DNA of 64,000 nucleotides, taken from NCBI GenBank assembly GCA_963813315.1, contig CAWEYO010000012.1:82813-146812 (forward strand), given 5' to 3'. A program made the translations under genes and the position numbers. This DNA is from CAWEYO01 sp963813315. GTDB lineage: Bacteria; Pseudomonadota; Alphaproteobacteria; Rhizobiales; Rhizobiaceae. Positions within the stretch are counted from its first letter, which is position 1. Every line of letters starts with the position of its first letter. A model generated the notes under the pieces. The model searched no databases, was not told where the DNA came from, and saw nothing but the letters and a program-made list of their open reading frames with translations. Below are positions 33,001 to 42,598 of this stretch, piece by piece.

Positions 33001-36000
33001 TCACACCAGCTCCACCTCGATAACACCAGGCACCGCGCGCATCGCGGACGCAATCTGCGGCGAAATGCGGCAGCGGGTCGGCAACTCTATCTCGACTTCG
33101 CCTTCGCCGTTCTCCTTGATCACCACCAGGCTGACCTGCCCCTCGCCTTTCGCTTGCAGCTGTGACGCAAGCGCGGCGAGCGGGGCTGCGTCGCGTACAT
33201 AGACGCGCAGCGCCTTTTGGACCTGGCTTGCCATCTCGTCCAGCAACTGCACCGTCTGGATACGCAGGTTGACGCCCTCGGGCCTGTCCTCGGCCGAAAC
33301 CGTGATGACCACGGACCGGCCTGGCTCCAGCATGTCCCGATACTGCGCCAGGCCCTCCGAAAACAGCACGGCCTCATACTGACCGGTCCTGTCCGAAAAC
33401 TGAATGACGCCCATCTTGTTGCCCGTGCGGGTCTTGCGCTCCTGCTTGGTGGTCACCGTGCCGGCGAGACGCCCGGCCGACGCCCCGCGCTTCACCGCGG
33501 CCGAAAATTCCGCCCAGTTCTGCACGCGCATCTTCGCTAGCGCGCCCTTGTATTCGTCGAGCGGATGCGCGGACAGATAGAAGCCCACGGCGAGGAATTC
33601 GCGATGGAGCCTTTCGGCCGGCAGCCACGGTTCGGCGGCCGGGAGATGCAGGGCAGTCGCCTGCCCTACACCTGCCGTTCCGAAAATATCGGCCTGTCCC
33701 GACGCGGCATTTTCCTGCGCGCGTTGCGCCATGCCCATCATTCGCTCCACGCCGGCCATCATGGCGGCGCGGTCGTGCCCGAAGCAATCGAGCGCACCCG
33801 CTGAGATCAGGCTTTCGAAAACGCGTTTGCCGACGATCTTCGGGTCGATTTGCTCGCAGAAGTCGGAAAGGCTCAGGAACTGTGCGTTTCTGCGCTTTTC
33901 GACAATGTGCTCGACCGCCGCGTCTCCAACACCCTTGATGGCGGCCAACGAATAGAAGATGCGATTTTCGCCAACCTCGAAGTCGCGGAAGCTTGTCTTC
34001 ACCGACGGCGGCACAACATCGATGCCCAGGCGCAGGGCGTCCTGGCGGAAGTCGCCGAGCTTGTCGGTATTCGACATGTCGAGCGTCATCGAAGCTGCAA
34101 GGAATTCGATCGGGTAGTGCGCCTTCAGATAGGCGGTCTGGTAGGACACGATAGCGTAGGCCGCGGCGTGGCTCTTGTTGAAGCCGTAGTCCGCGAACTT
34201 GGCCAGGAGGTCGAAGATGAAATTGGCTTGCGGCTTTCCCAAGTCGCGCTCGACGGCGCCCGAGACGAACCGTTCGCGCTGCTGGTCCATCTCGGAGCGG
34301 ATTTTCTTGCCCATTGCGCGGCGCAGCAGATCGGCTTCGCCGAGCGAATAGCCGGCCAGTTCCTGGGCGATCTGCATCACCTGTTCCTGGTAGACGATGA
34401 CGCCTTGCGTCTCCCTGAGCAGATAGTCGATCTTCGGATGGATCGACGCGATCTCCTCTTCGCCATGCTTGCGCGCGTTGTATGTGGGAATGTTCTCCAT
34501 CGGTCCGGGGCGATAGAGTGCGACCAGCGCGATGATGTCCTCGATGCGATCCGGACGCATCCCTATCAGGGCCTTGCGCATGCCGGCACTTTCCACCTGG
34601 AACACGCCGACAACTTCGCCGCGCGACAACATCGCGTAAGTTTCAGGATCATCGAAAGGGATATTCGCCAGATCGATGTCAATGCCGCGCCTGCGGATGA
34701 GCTTCACCGCGGTTTCGAGCACGGTCAGCGTCTTCAAGCCAAGGAAGTCGAATTTCACGAGCCCTGCCTGCTCAACATATTTCATGTTGAACTGGGTGAC
34801 CGGCATGTCCGAGCGCGGATCGCGATACATCGGGACAAGCTGAGACAATGGCCGGTCGCCAATGACGATGCCGGCGGCGTGAGTCGACGCGTGGCGATAG
34901 AGACCTTCCAGCTTCAACGCAATGTCGAGGAGCGTCTGGACGGTGGGCTCCTTCTCCGCCTCCTCGGCAAAGCGCGGCTCTCCTTCGATCGCCTTGGCAA
35001 GCTGCACTGGATTCGCCGGATTCTGCGGCACCATCTTGCAAAGACGGTCGACCTGCCCATAGGGCATCTGGAGCACACGGCCGACATCGCGGAGCACCGC
35101 ACGGGCCTGCAGCGTTCCGAAGGTGATGATCTGGCCTACCTGATCGCGCCCGTATTTCTGCTGAACATAGCGGATCACCTCTTCGCGGCGGTCCTGGCAG
35201 AAGTCGATATCGAAGTCGGGCATCGACACGCGGTCCGGGTTGAGGAACCGCTCGAAAAGCAGCGAAAAGCGCAGCGGATCGACATCGGTGATGGTGAGCG
35301 CATACGCTACCAGCGAGCCGGCGCCCGAGCCGCGGCCGGGACCGACTGGAATGCCTTGCGCCTTCGCCCATTTGATGAAGTCAGCAACGATCAGGAAATA
35401 GCCGGGAAACTTCATCCTCTCGATGATGCCCAGCTCGTATTCGAGGCGCTCGTCATACTGTGAGGGGGAATAGCCTTTCGTGGGGCCGCGGGTTTCGAGC
35501 CGCACGCCCAAGCCTTCGCGGGCCTGGCGGGCCAGTTCCTCGGCCTCTGCCCTCACCGCAGCTTCGGCGTCGGCAGCGTCACGGGCGGCGAAGCGCGGCA
35601 GAATCGGGTTGCGGGTCCTGGGATAGTAGGAGCAGCGCTGCGCAATCTCGATCGTGTTGTCGATCGCCTCCGGAATGTCTGCAAACAATGCCGCCATTTC
35701 CGCCTGGCTCTTCAGGTAGTTGTCGGGTGAAAGACGGCGGCGGTCATCAGACGCGATCACCGCGCCTTCGGCGATGGCGATCAGAGCGTCATGCGCTTCG
35801 TGGTCATCGCGTGACAGAAAGAAGGCTTCGTTGGTGGCAACCAGAGGCAGGTCGAGCCGGTAAGCCAGATCGATCATTGCGGCTTCAACTACAGGGTCGT
35901 ATCCCGATTGCCGCGATATCTCCACATAGAGCCTGTCGCCAAACAGCGCTCTCAGCTGCAGCCGACCGCAATTCCGCAAGCGCGGGGTGATCGGTCTTGA

Positions 36001-36511
36001 AGGCGGCGCCGAGCGGCCCTCTTTCGCCGCCGGTCAGGCAGATGATGCCATCCGATAGACCGCTCAGCTGGGCTGCCTGCAGATGGACACGCTCGCCGGG
36101 CGGCGTTTCAAGATACATTCGGCTGACAAGCCCCACGAGGTTGCCGTAGCCGACTTCGTTCGCAGCGATCAGAACAACCGGAAAGAGATCGGGGCCTCTG
36201 CGGTGGTGACCGAGTTGGGCATCGCTGGGCTCGCCCTCGAAGGCCAGGTCTATCTGGCAGCCGATAATCGGTTGTACGCCTTCCTTGACCGCCTTCTGCG
36301 CAAATTCGAGCGCTCCGAACAGGTTGTTGGTGTCGGTCACGGCGATCGCCGGCGCGAGGTCGCGCACCGCATGGGCAAGGACTTTGCTCAGAGGCAGTGC
36401 TCCTTCGAGCAACGAATAGGCCGAGTGAACACGAAGGTGGATGAACAGCCGGGATGGGCCGTCAGTCGTGGCAACAGGATCATCCATGGGCGCAAGTTTG
36501 TTCACGTCCAC
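33001..36511 (-). CDS. dnaE: DNA polymerase III alpha subunit (one frameshift)
   Basis: Replicative polymerase catalytic subunit, about 1,170 residues when the frame is repaired, the usual length for DnaE1. The N-terminal PHP domain starts FIHLRVHSAYSLLEGALPL. The catalytic aspartates are in MPDFDIDFCQDRREEVI; GRGSGAGSLVAYAL, RPGPMENIPTY and AMGKKIRSEMDQQRERF are family marks; the C-terminus holds the OB fold and tau-binding region. The frame breaks near 35955: residues up to LAELRSAAAE are in one frame and LRALFGDRLYVEISRQSGYD continue in another, with a single missing base. Start is GTG at 36511 with AAAAGGA upstream. It is normally essential, so a consensus error is more likely than loss. 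Confidence 0.9.
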
Positions 36512-36689
36512 CGTCCTTTTGCCCGCCGGGTCAAGATAAGTGCAGCCATCAAACCTTCGTGACCGGAGCCGCCCACAAATCTCCGTCTCTCAAGTTATTG
36601 TCCCGAACGACGTCGATTACCGTCTACCGTCAGATAGTGGAACCACAACTTTTTGGCCAGCGAATGGCCGCGCCACCCACGGAATTGAA

Positions 36690-36820
36690 CTCAGGTTAAC
36701 ACCCGATCCGGCCCTTCGCTCACGGCTCCGTTCGTCGTTCACAAAAGCCAAATCGTTGGCTTTTGTCGCCTTCGGCGACCACTCAAAGAGCGACCGCTTT
36801 TTGTTCATTGTTAACCTGAG
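36690..36820. repeat. 131-bp unit with nested inverted repeats
   Basis: 12-bp perfect inverted ends, CTCAGGTTAACA at 36690-36701 and TGTTAACCTGAG at 36809-36820, flank an inner perfect hairpin (ACAAAAGCCAA, loop ATCG, TTGGCTTTTGT, 36741-36766) and a smaller one (GTCGCC-TTC-GGCGAC, 36765-36779). It lies between dnaE and the carboxylase gene. It looks like a small non-autonomous element or a complex terminator. No target-site duplication was seen. Confidence 0.6.
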
Positions 36821-36841
36821 CTGAGAGCCATGAGGCTACCC

Positions 36842-38854
36842 TTACGCAAACTCCATGATGACGGCATCCACGGCAAGGCTGTCTCCCGGTTTGGCGTTGA
36901 TTTTCGCGACTGTAAGGTCGCGGTCCGCGCGGAGCACGTTTTCCATCTTCATCGCCTCGACCACGGCGAGCGTTTCGCCGGCCTTGACCTCCTGCCCGTC
37001 GGTTACCGCGATCGACACTACGAGCCCCGGCATCGGACAAAGCAGCATCCTCGACGTGTCCGGAGGCAGCTTGGCCGGCATCAGCCGGTCGAGCGCGGCC
37101 GTGCGCGGTAGCATGGCGCGCGCATTCACCGCCATGCCCTTCCACGCGAGGCGGATGCCGTTCAGCACGGGCCGGACTTGGGCGGAGACACGCCGGTTGC
37201 CGATCGTGCCATGCCAGACGATCTCACCTGGACGCCATTCCGAGCTGACCGTGACCGGCGGAGCGCCGGCGATCGACAGATCGGCCTCGAGAGGGGTCGA
37301 AATCATGCCGTCGATGATCGAAACCGGGACGTATTCGTCGCCGAGCTTGACCTCCCATTCCCGCTTCAGCACGCCCGAATGCGGCGCAAGCCGGCCTTGC
37401 AATCGATCAAGGCGGTCTCGGCGAAGCAATTCGATCGTCGTCGCAATGGCAGCCAGCGCGGCCTTGTCTTGCGCGTCCGGCACAATCGGGGCGAAGCCAT
37501 CCGGATATTCCTCGGCAATGAAGCCGGTTGACAACCGGCACTCGCGCCACCGTGGATGCTGCATCAATGCCGCCAGGAAGGGGATGTTGTGTTCGATGCC
37601 TTCGACGACGAATGTATCGAGCGCGTCCGACATCGCGTCGATCGCCTCGGGGCGCGTCGGCGCCCAGGTGCAGAGCTTGGCAATCATGGGATCGTAGTAC
37701 ATCGAGATTTCCGAACCCTCGGCAACGCCGGTATCGTTGCGGATAACGGTGTCGCCGAACCTGCCTTCCTGCGGCGGCCGGTATTTCGTCAGGCGTCCGA
37801 TCGAGGGAAGGAAATTGCGGTAGGGGTCCTCGGCATACAGCCTGCACTCGACCGCCCAGCCGTGGAGCCGCACGTCGCCCTGCTTGATCGTCAGCTTCTC
37901 GCCTGCCGCGATGCGTATCATTTGTTCGACAAGATCGATCCCGGTGATCAACTCTGTGACCGGATGCTCGACCTGCAATCGCGTATTCATTTCAAGGAAA
38001 TAGAAGTTCCTGTTCTTGTCGACGATGAACTCGACCGTTCCCGCGCTCTGGTAATCGACGGCCTTCGCCAGGGCGACGGTCTGCTCGCCCATGGCCTTGC
38101 GCGTCTTTCCATCGAGGAAGGGTGAAGGAGCTTCCTCGACAACTTTCTGGTTTCGTCGCTGGATCGAGCATTCGCGTTCTCCGAGATGGATTGTGTTGCC
38201 ATGTGCATCCCCCAGAACCTGGATTTCGATGTGACGCGGCTCGACGATGAACTTCTCGATGAAGACGCGGTCATCGCCGAATGAACTCTTCGCCTCGGAA
38301 CGCGCGCGGTCGAAGCCGTCACGCACTTCCGTGTTGTTCCAGGCAATCCGCATCCCCTTGCCGCCGCCGCCGGCAGAAGCCTTGATCATCACCGGATAGC
38401 CTATTGCCGCCGCGATCTTTTCGGCATGGTCGGCATCCTCGATGACGCCCAGGAAGCCGGGCACAGTAGTGACCTTCGCGGCGTTCGCAAACTTCTTCGA
38501 TTCGATCTTGTCGCCCATGGCGTTGATCGCCTTGGGTTTCGGTCCGATGAAGACGATGCCCTCGTTTTCGAGAGCCTCGCAAAAAGCGGCGCGCTCGGAA
38601 AGAAAGCCATAGCCGGGATGGACCGCCTCAGCACCGGTCGCCTTGCAAGCCTCGATGATCTTACTGGCAGCCAGATAGCTCTCAGTGGCCGGCGACGGTC
38701 CGACATGAATCGCCTCGTCGGCCATCTCGACGTGCACGGCGTCTTTGTCCGCGTCCGAATAGATCGCGACCGTCGAAATCCCCATCCGTCTGGCTGTCTT
38801 GATGACGCGGCAGGCTATCTCGCCGCGATTGGCGACTAGTATCTTCTTGAACAT
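36842..38854 (-). CDS. pccA: Propionyl/acetyl-CoA carboxylase alpha subunit
   Basis: A 670-residue biotin carboxylase plus biotin carrier chain. The ATP-grasp biotin carboxylase begins MFKKILVANRGEIACRVIKT; GGGGKGMRIAW near 165-175, ERECSIQRRNQKVVEEAPSP near 230-249 and EMNTRLQVEHPVTE near 286-299 are its signatures. The C-terminal carrier domain has the biotinyl lysine in VVEAMKMENVL near residue 636. Such a fused alpha chain pairs with a separate beta chain and usually carboxylates propionyl-CoA (or methylcrotonyl-CoA). The ATG at 38854 is chosen by similarity. The beta chain is not in the window. It diverges from the YaiI gene. Confidence 0.9.
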   Translation of the reverse strand: MFKKILVANRGEIACRVIKTARRMGISTVAIYSDADKDAVHVEMADEAIHVGPSPATESYLAASKIIEACKATGAEAVHPGYGFLSERAAFCEALENEGIVFIGPKPKAINAMGDKIESKKFANAAKVTTVPGFLGVIEDADHAEKIAAAIGYPVMIKASAGGGGKGMRIAWNNTEVRDGFDRARSEAKSSFGDDRVFIEKFIVEPRHIEIQVLGDAHGNTIHLGERECSIQRRNQKVVEEAPSPFLDGKTRKAMGEQTVALAKAVDYQSAGTVEFIVDKNRNFYFLEMNTRLQVEHPVTELITGIDLVEQMIRIAAGEKLTIKQGDVRLHGWAVECRLYAEDPYRNFLPSIGRLTKYRPPQEGRFGDTVIRNDTGVAEGSEISMYYDPMIAKLCTWAPTRPEAIDAMSDALDTFVVEGIEHNIPFLAALMQHPRWRECRLSTGFIAEEYPDGFAPIVPDAQDKAALAAIATTIELLRRDRLDRLQGRLAPHSGVLKREWEVKLGDEYVPVSIIDGMISTPLEADLSIAGAPPVTVSSEWRPGEIVWHGTIGNRRVSAQVRPVLNGIRLAWKGMAVNARAMLPRTAALDRLMPAKLPPDTSRMLLCPMPGLVVSIAVTDGQEVKAGETLAVVEAMKMENVLRADRDLTVAKINAKPGDSLAVDAVIMEFA

Positions 38855-39045
38855 GCGGCGTGTCCCACGGAAGTCTTTCCTTTTCTTATGGGGTTCAGCG
38901 TCACGGCTCAAGCCGTGGGTGAGCAAGGCCTTTCTGACCTTCACCTTGTGGGCCCGCCGCGATGCTTTGTAGGGTTGTACGGGCTTCGGAACTCTGAAAC
39001 TCTCCGCTTCGAAATTGAAAGCGAAGCAGAACTTGAGAACCAGCC

Positions 39046-39498
39046 TTGGGTGCACCTGTTATTTTTGTCGACGCCGACGCCTGCCCGGTTAAAGCGGAGG
39101 CCGTGAAGGTCGCCGAACGACACCGACTGGTCGTAACCTTTGTTTCCAATGGCGGGCTGAGGCCATCCCGCGATCCGATGATCCGCCACGTCGTCGTGCC
39201 GAAAGGCGCTGATACGGCGGACGATTGGATTGCAGGGCACGTGGGAGCAAACGACATTGTGGTCACCGCCGACATTCCGCTCGCCGCCAGAGCCGTAGCT
39301 CTCGGCGCGCATGTCCTTGGCCCGACAGGACGCCCGTTCACAGCCGAGACGATCGGCATGGCCGTCGCGATGCGCGATCTCAAGCAGCATCTGCGTGAAA
39401 CCGGGGAGAGCAAGGGTTACAATGCCGCGTTTGGCCCGGCTGACCGGTCGCGGTTCCTGGGTGTGCTGGATCAGGTCGTCAGGCGGGCGCTGAAATGA
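39046..39498 (+). CDS. YaiI/YqxD family protein (DUF188)
   Basis: A 150-residue cytoplasmic protein of the DUF188 family, related in fold to PIN nucleases. Family marks are FVDADACPVKAEAVKVAERH at residues 7-26, DDWIAGHVGANDIVVTADIP near 60-79 and LGPTGRPFTAETIG near 90-103; conserved aspartates could bind metal. No activity is established. The TTG at 39046 fits the family's N-terminus; no good ribosome site is visible. It diverges from pccA and precedes the DUF1345 gene by 10 bp, so the two are probably cotranscribed. Confidence 0.88.
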   Translation: MGAPVIFVDADACPVKAEAVKVAERHRLVVTFVSNGGLRPSRDPMIRHVVVPKGADTADDWIAGHVGANDIVVTADIPLAARAVALGAHVLGPTGRPFTAETIGMAVAMRDLKQHLRETGESKGYNAAFGPADRSRFLGVLDQVVRRALK

Positions 39499-39508
39499 CA
39501 GTCTGCCC

Positions 39509-40168
39509 ATGAACACGCCGCTCCATCGTCACAAGGCGTTCTACATCGCCGCTTCGGCCGGTGTCGTCGGCTTCCTCGGCGGAATCTGGCTCGTGCCGAA
39601 CCTTGCAATCATCGTTGGGGCCGACATTTTCTTCCTGCTCTACCTTGCTCTGGCGCTAGCGGGGTTCCCGAAACTTACGGCCGCCTATCTCAGGCAGAAC
39701 GCTGACAGGGCCGACGAACCGGTTTGGATCATCTTTCTCGTCACGCTTGCGACGGTCGTGGTTGCGCTCGTTTCGCTCTTTATCCTGATCAACCGGCAGC
39801 CAAGTCCGGACTTGACTGCCTACATGCTGACGCTGGCATCGGTGCCGCTTGGGTGGTTCACGATCCACACGATGTCCGCCTTGCACTATGCACATCTTTA
39901 CTGGCGGCCCGAGACCACGGAGCAAGAAACGGGCAAGCGCAGGCAAAGCCCGCGTGAGGGTCTGGATTTCCCAGGCAAAGGAGAGCCCGGCGGGCCGGAC
40001 TTTCTCTATTTCTCCTACGTCGTGGGGATGACCGCCCAGACTTCGGATGTCGGCATTACCAACACGGCCATGCGAAGCGTGTGCACGATCCACGCGGTTG
40101 TTTCCTTCTTCTTCAACACGGTCCTGGTGGCGGCGGCCGTAAATATCGCGGTGTCGATGGGCAAGTGA
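39509..40168 (+). CDS. DUF1345 membrane protein
   Basis: A 219-residue protein with five predicted transmembrane segments: FYIAASAGVVGFLGGIWLV, LAIIVGADIFFLLYLALALA, IIFLVTLATVVVALVSLFIL, LTLASVPLGWFTIHTMSALH and AVVSFFFNTVLVAAAVNIAV. The signature FLYFSYVVGMTAQTSDVGIT near 167-186 is the DUF1345 motif. The function is unknown in all members. It starts 10 bp after the DUF188 stop and is likely part of the same transcript. Confidence 0.87.
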   Translation: MNTPLHRHKAFYIAASAGVVGFLGGIWLVPNLAIIVGADIFFLLYLALALAGFPKLTAAYLRQNADRADEPVWIIFLVTLATVVVALVSLFILINRQPSPDLTAYMLTLASVPLGWFTIHTMSALHYAHLYWRPETTEQETGKRRQSPREGLDFPGKGEPGGPDFLYFSYVVGMTAQTSDVGITNTAMRSVCTIHAVVSFFFNTVLVAAAVNIAVSMGK

Positions 40169-40272
40169 TCGACACACTTCGATCTCTGAAAATCGAAAGC
40201 ATACCGCGGCAACTGTTCAGGTTGGCGGGCCTGCGGGAAGGGATCAGGCCAAGCCGCTTTGGGTCCGATGCT

Positions 40273-41178
40273 CTAAATGGACAGGCGCATGCCCTGTGTC
40301 GAACGGCTGATTGCCGCGCGCAGTATGTCAGCGACATGGCCTGGTGTGCCGGTGGCGGTGATGTAGGGCAGGCCCTTCCGTCTTCCGGTCCAACCGGCGA
40401 CTTCCACTCTGCTGACGTCCTTGAAACGCTTGACCATTGCCCAGGACCGGCAGTCAATCGCGCAGACATCTGCCCTGCCCTCCGCTACGGTCGCAACGGA
40501 GGCACGGTGAGCACCTGTCTCGATGCGCTCGGAGAAAATGTCGAGCCCGGCGCCCATCTCTTCGAGGTCCCGGCCGAGCGCGACGATGCCGGACATGGAG
40601 TCGAGACTGTTGTAGGCCAGGCGCTTGCCGCGCAGAAGGTCGAGGGGGATTGACGGCGTGCCGTCCCTTGGCGCTGGCCTGTCATTGGCCTTGCGCCCTA
40701 CGGCGCCCCCCTCTGTCCTGCCGGACACCTCCCCCTCAAGGGGGGAGATGTCCGGCAGGACAGAGGGGGGTATGTCATCAGACCTTCGCATCACAATCGC
40801 ACTGGAATAGAGCTCGCCCTGTCCGCCATCGTAGGCGTCATAGCTTGGTTGGCCGATGAGCCGGACCCGCCCGGCGAGCCCCAGTTCCATAGGCCCCCAG
40901 CAGGTCTGGGCAAAGAGCAGTTGCGGGTGCACCCACAGCGTATGCACATCAAGTTCGTCCGGCGGCAAGGTTGCCGGGTCTGGCGCGATAATGCGTCCGT
41001 GGAAATCGCGGATGCCGCCCGGTACCGGCGGCAGGTCCACGTTTCTTCGCGTCAAACCGTCCGGCGCGTTGACGCCCTGCGCGCGCAGGCCGTCGCGGAT
41101 CCGCGCCCATTCCCCGTCGGTTTCGGCGTGGGTTTCAGGCCAGTCGTACATCGGAAGCGAAGCGATGAAGTCACTCAT
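40273..41178 (-). CDS. PhnD/SsuA-like substrate-binding protein with repeat insertion
   Basis: A 301-residue protein of the PhnD/transferrin-like periplasmic-binding fold, without a clear signal peptide. Landmarks are DVHTLWVHPQLLFAQTCWGP near 72-91, DGGQGELYSSAIVMRR near 115-130, PLDLLRGKRLAYNSLDSMSG and ADVCAIDCRSWAM. Between SDD (residue about 134) and the next domain element lies about 40 residues (PPSVLPDISPLEGEVSGRTE and a basic tail) that are encoded by a palindromic repeat inserted in frame. The ATG at 41178 (MSDFIAS) is used. It is downstream of the fatty acid desaturase gene on the same strand, 48 bp apart. The ligand is unknown. Confidence 0.75.
   Translation of the reverse strand: MSDFIASLPMYDWPETHAETDGEWARIRDGLRAQGVNAPDGLTRRNVDLPPVPGGIRDFHGRIIAPDPATLPPDELDVHTLWVHPQLLFAQTCWGPMELGLAGRVRLIGQPSYDAYDGGQGELYSSAIVMRRSDDIPPSVLPDISPLEGEVSGRTEGGAVGRKANDRPAPRDGTPSIPLDLLRGKRLAYNSLDSMSGIVALGRDLEEMGAGLDIFSERIETGAHRASVATVAEGRADVCAIDCRSWAMVKRFKDVSRVEVAGWTGRRKGLPYITATGTPGHVADILRAAISRSTQGMRLSI
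40705..40770. repeat. Palindromic repeat inserted inside a coding region
   Basis: A near-perfect hairpin: CCCTCTGTCCTGCCGGACAC, then CTCCCCCTCAAGGGGGAGATG, then TCCGGCAGGACAGAGGG, all open in the frame of the host gene on the minus strand. A related sequence lies in a gap at 51840-51905. It encodes about 22 residues (near 137-158 of the PhnD-like protein). Confidence 0.8.
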
Positions 41179-41226
41179 GTGCCGCATGCGAGACTGCCGG
41201 ACCGGAAATTGCAAGCGGTCTTCGGA

Positions 41227-42237
41227 TTATTCCTTCGGCGGCTCGGCCGGCACAGGCGCGGTTCCAAGGCCACTGAGATTGCGAGCCCGGATACGCGGCG
41301 TGAACGCGCGTCCCGCTTCCGGTGCCCGGCGCAGAACCGGATGCACGACCGGCTCCTTGGCGCGAAAGGCGAAATTCCGGAGCAGCGCAATGTAGTTGGG
41401 GAATACATAGCCGTTGTTCATGCGCACCCACTCGTCGCGCCGCTCGCGAAAGAGCCGCGGCAGCCGGTACCAGGCGACTCCCGGATGCTTGTGGTGCACG
41501 AAGTGCAGATTGTTGTTGAGGAACAGCAGGGAAAGCGGCGTGCGCTCGACGATGATCGTTCGTCCCTCCGGGTTTTCCGACCACTGGTGTTCGGCGAAGG
41601 TCCGGATTGCGATGAAGGATTGGCCGAGCCAGACCGGCACCAGATAAAGCCAGAGGGGAATACCAAAACCCATCGTCACGACAGGAATGACGAGCGCAAG
41701 GCCCGCCGCATGGAAAAGCCACGCCTGCCGGATGGCGCGGTCGCCATTCGCGATCATCCTTGCGTCATCCAGGATGAAGCCGATGCTGCCAAGCAACGGC
41801 CCGAGAATGAAGCGCCCTATCATGGTATTGTTGACGCGCAGCACCAGCTTCATCGCTTCCGGCATCTCCTGGTGCTGCCAAAGCGCGCGATAATAGCTTT
41901 CCGGGTCGTCGAGCGGATCCGTCAGCCGCTCGTCGATATGATGGCGCAGATGTATCGCCTTGAACCGCCGGAACGGCCAGACCATGCCTATCGGCAGGAA
42001 GACCAGTGCTTCGTTGATGCGCGCATCGCGCGTCGGATGCCCATGCAGGGCCTCATGCATGAGCGACGATTGCAAAGCCACCGCCAGCACCATCACGATA
42101 AAGGCACTAACCGGAAATGCGGGCCACAGATAGATACCCGCTGCCGCCCAGGAGGCGTAACATACGATGATCAGGATCACCGTCGGCCATTCAATCTTTA
42201 GTGTGGCGTTGCGCCTTGTGCCTGGTTTCAATGCCAT
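41227..42237 (-). CDS. Membrane fatty acid desaturase
   Basis: A 336-residue integral membrane di-iron desaturase/hydroxylase-like protein. Transmembrane pairs flank three histidine boxes: MHEALHGHPTRD near 61-72, IHLRHHIDERL near 94-104, and NLHFVHHKHPGVAWY near 239-253. This arrangement coordinates two irons in enzymes that insert double bonds or hydroxyls in lipid chains. The hydrophobic start (VILIIVCYASWAAAGIYLWP) follows a short basic N-terminus. It heads a probable two-gene unit with the PhnD-like protein and diverges from an XRE regulator, which could control it (inference). The exact substrate is unknown. Confidence 0.87.
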   Translation of the reverse strand: MALKPGTRRNATLKIEWPTVILIIVCYASWAAAGIYLWPAFPVSAFIVMVLAVALQSSLMHEALHGHPTRDARINEALVFLPIGMVWPFRRFKAIHLRHHIDERLTDPLDDPESYYRALWQHQEMPEAMKLVLRVNNTMIGRFILGPLLGSIGFILDDARMIANGDRAIRQAWLFHAAGLALVIPVVTMGFGIPLWLYLVPVWLGQSFIAIRTFAEHQWSENPEGRTIIVERTPLSLLFLNNNLHFVHHKHPGVAWYRLPRLFRERRDEWVRMNNGYVFPNYIALLRNFAFRAKEPVVHPVLRRAPEAGRAFTPRIRARNLSGLGTAPVPAEPPKE

Positions 42238-42364
42238 TCTCTCAACGATCGTCGAATCGCTGGAGTCCCCGGACTCCCTGACATGACGTTGGCAGGAGCC
42301 ATACGCGGATTCAACGCGACAATGCGCTTGTATTGTTGATATTGCGCATCTTCAGCCACAATCG

Positions 42365-42394
42365 TTGCTTTAAGTAAACAGATGATGGTATAGT
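42365..42394 (+). promoter_or_regulatory. Possible promoter ahead of XRE regulator
   Basis: TTGCTT at 42365-42370 and TATAGT at 42389-42394 are separated by 18 bp. An inverted repeat ATGCGC/GCGCAT at 42322-42327 and 42344-42349 lies just before. Both sit between the divergent desaturase and XRE genes. Confidence 0.3.
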
Positions 42395-42464
42395 CAACAG
42401 TCGCCGCCCCGATCGAAGGTCGCCGACTTAACAAGCGACCTGGCGCGATCACGGGCGTCGCGGC

Positions 42465-42567
42465 TAGAGCATCGGACCCGAAAGTGGCTACCGATTTCGG
42501 GAAAATCCGATGCACAAACAAAGAGATAGAGCAGCAGCAGTGATTCCATCGATGCGTCCGCTGCTTT
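42465..42567. repeat. TAGAGC-type repeat, copy D
   Basis: Begins TAGAGCATCGGACCCGAAAG and ends GATGCGTCCGCTGCT, like the other copies, with AAAATCCGATGCACAAACAA in the middle. It ends about 30 bp before the start of the XRE gene, within its untranslated leader. Confidence 0.8.
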
Positions 42568-42598
42568 ATCCGGAGACCAAACCGGAAGGAAGATACCG

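Noticed and set aside
33850..35463. A 537-codon plus-strand frame antisense to dnaE
   Set aside because: The dnaE frame is conserved with catalytic motifs; the antisense frame has no ribosome site or family similarity.
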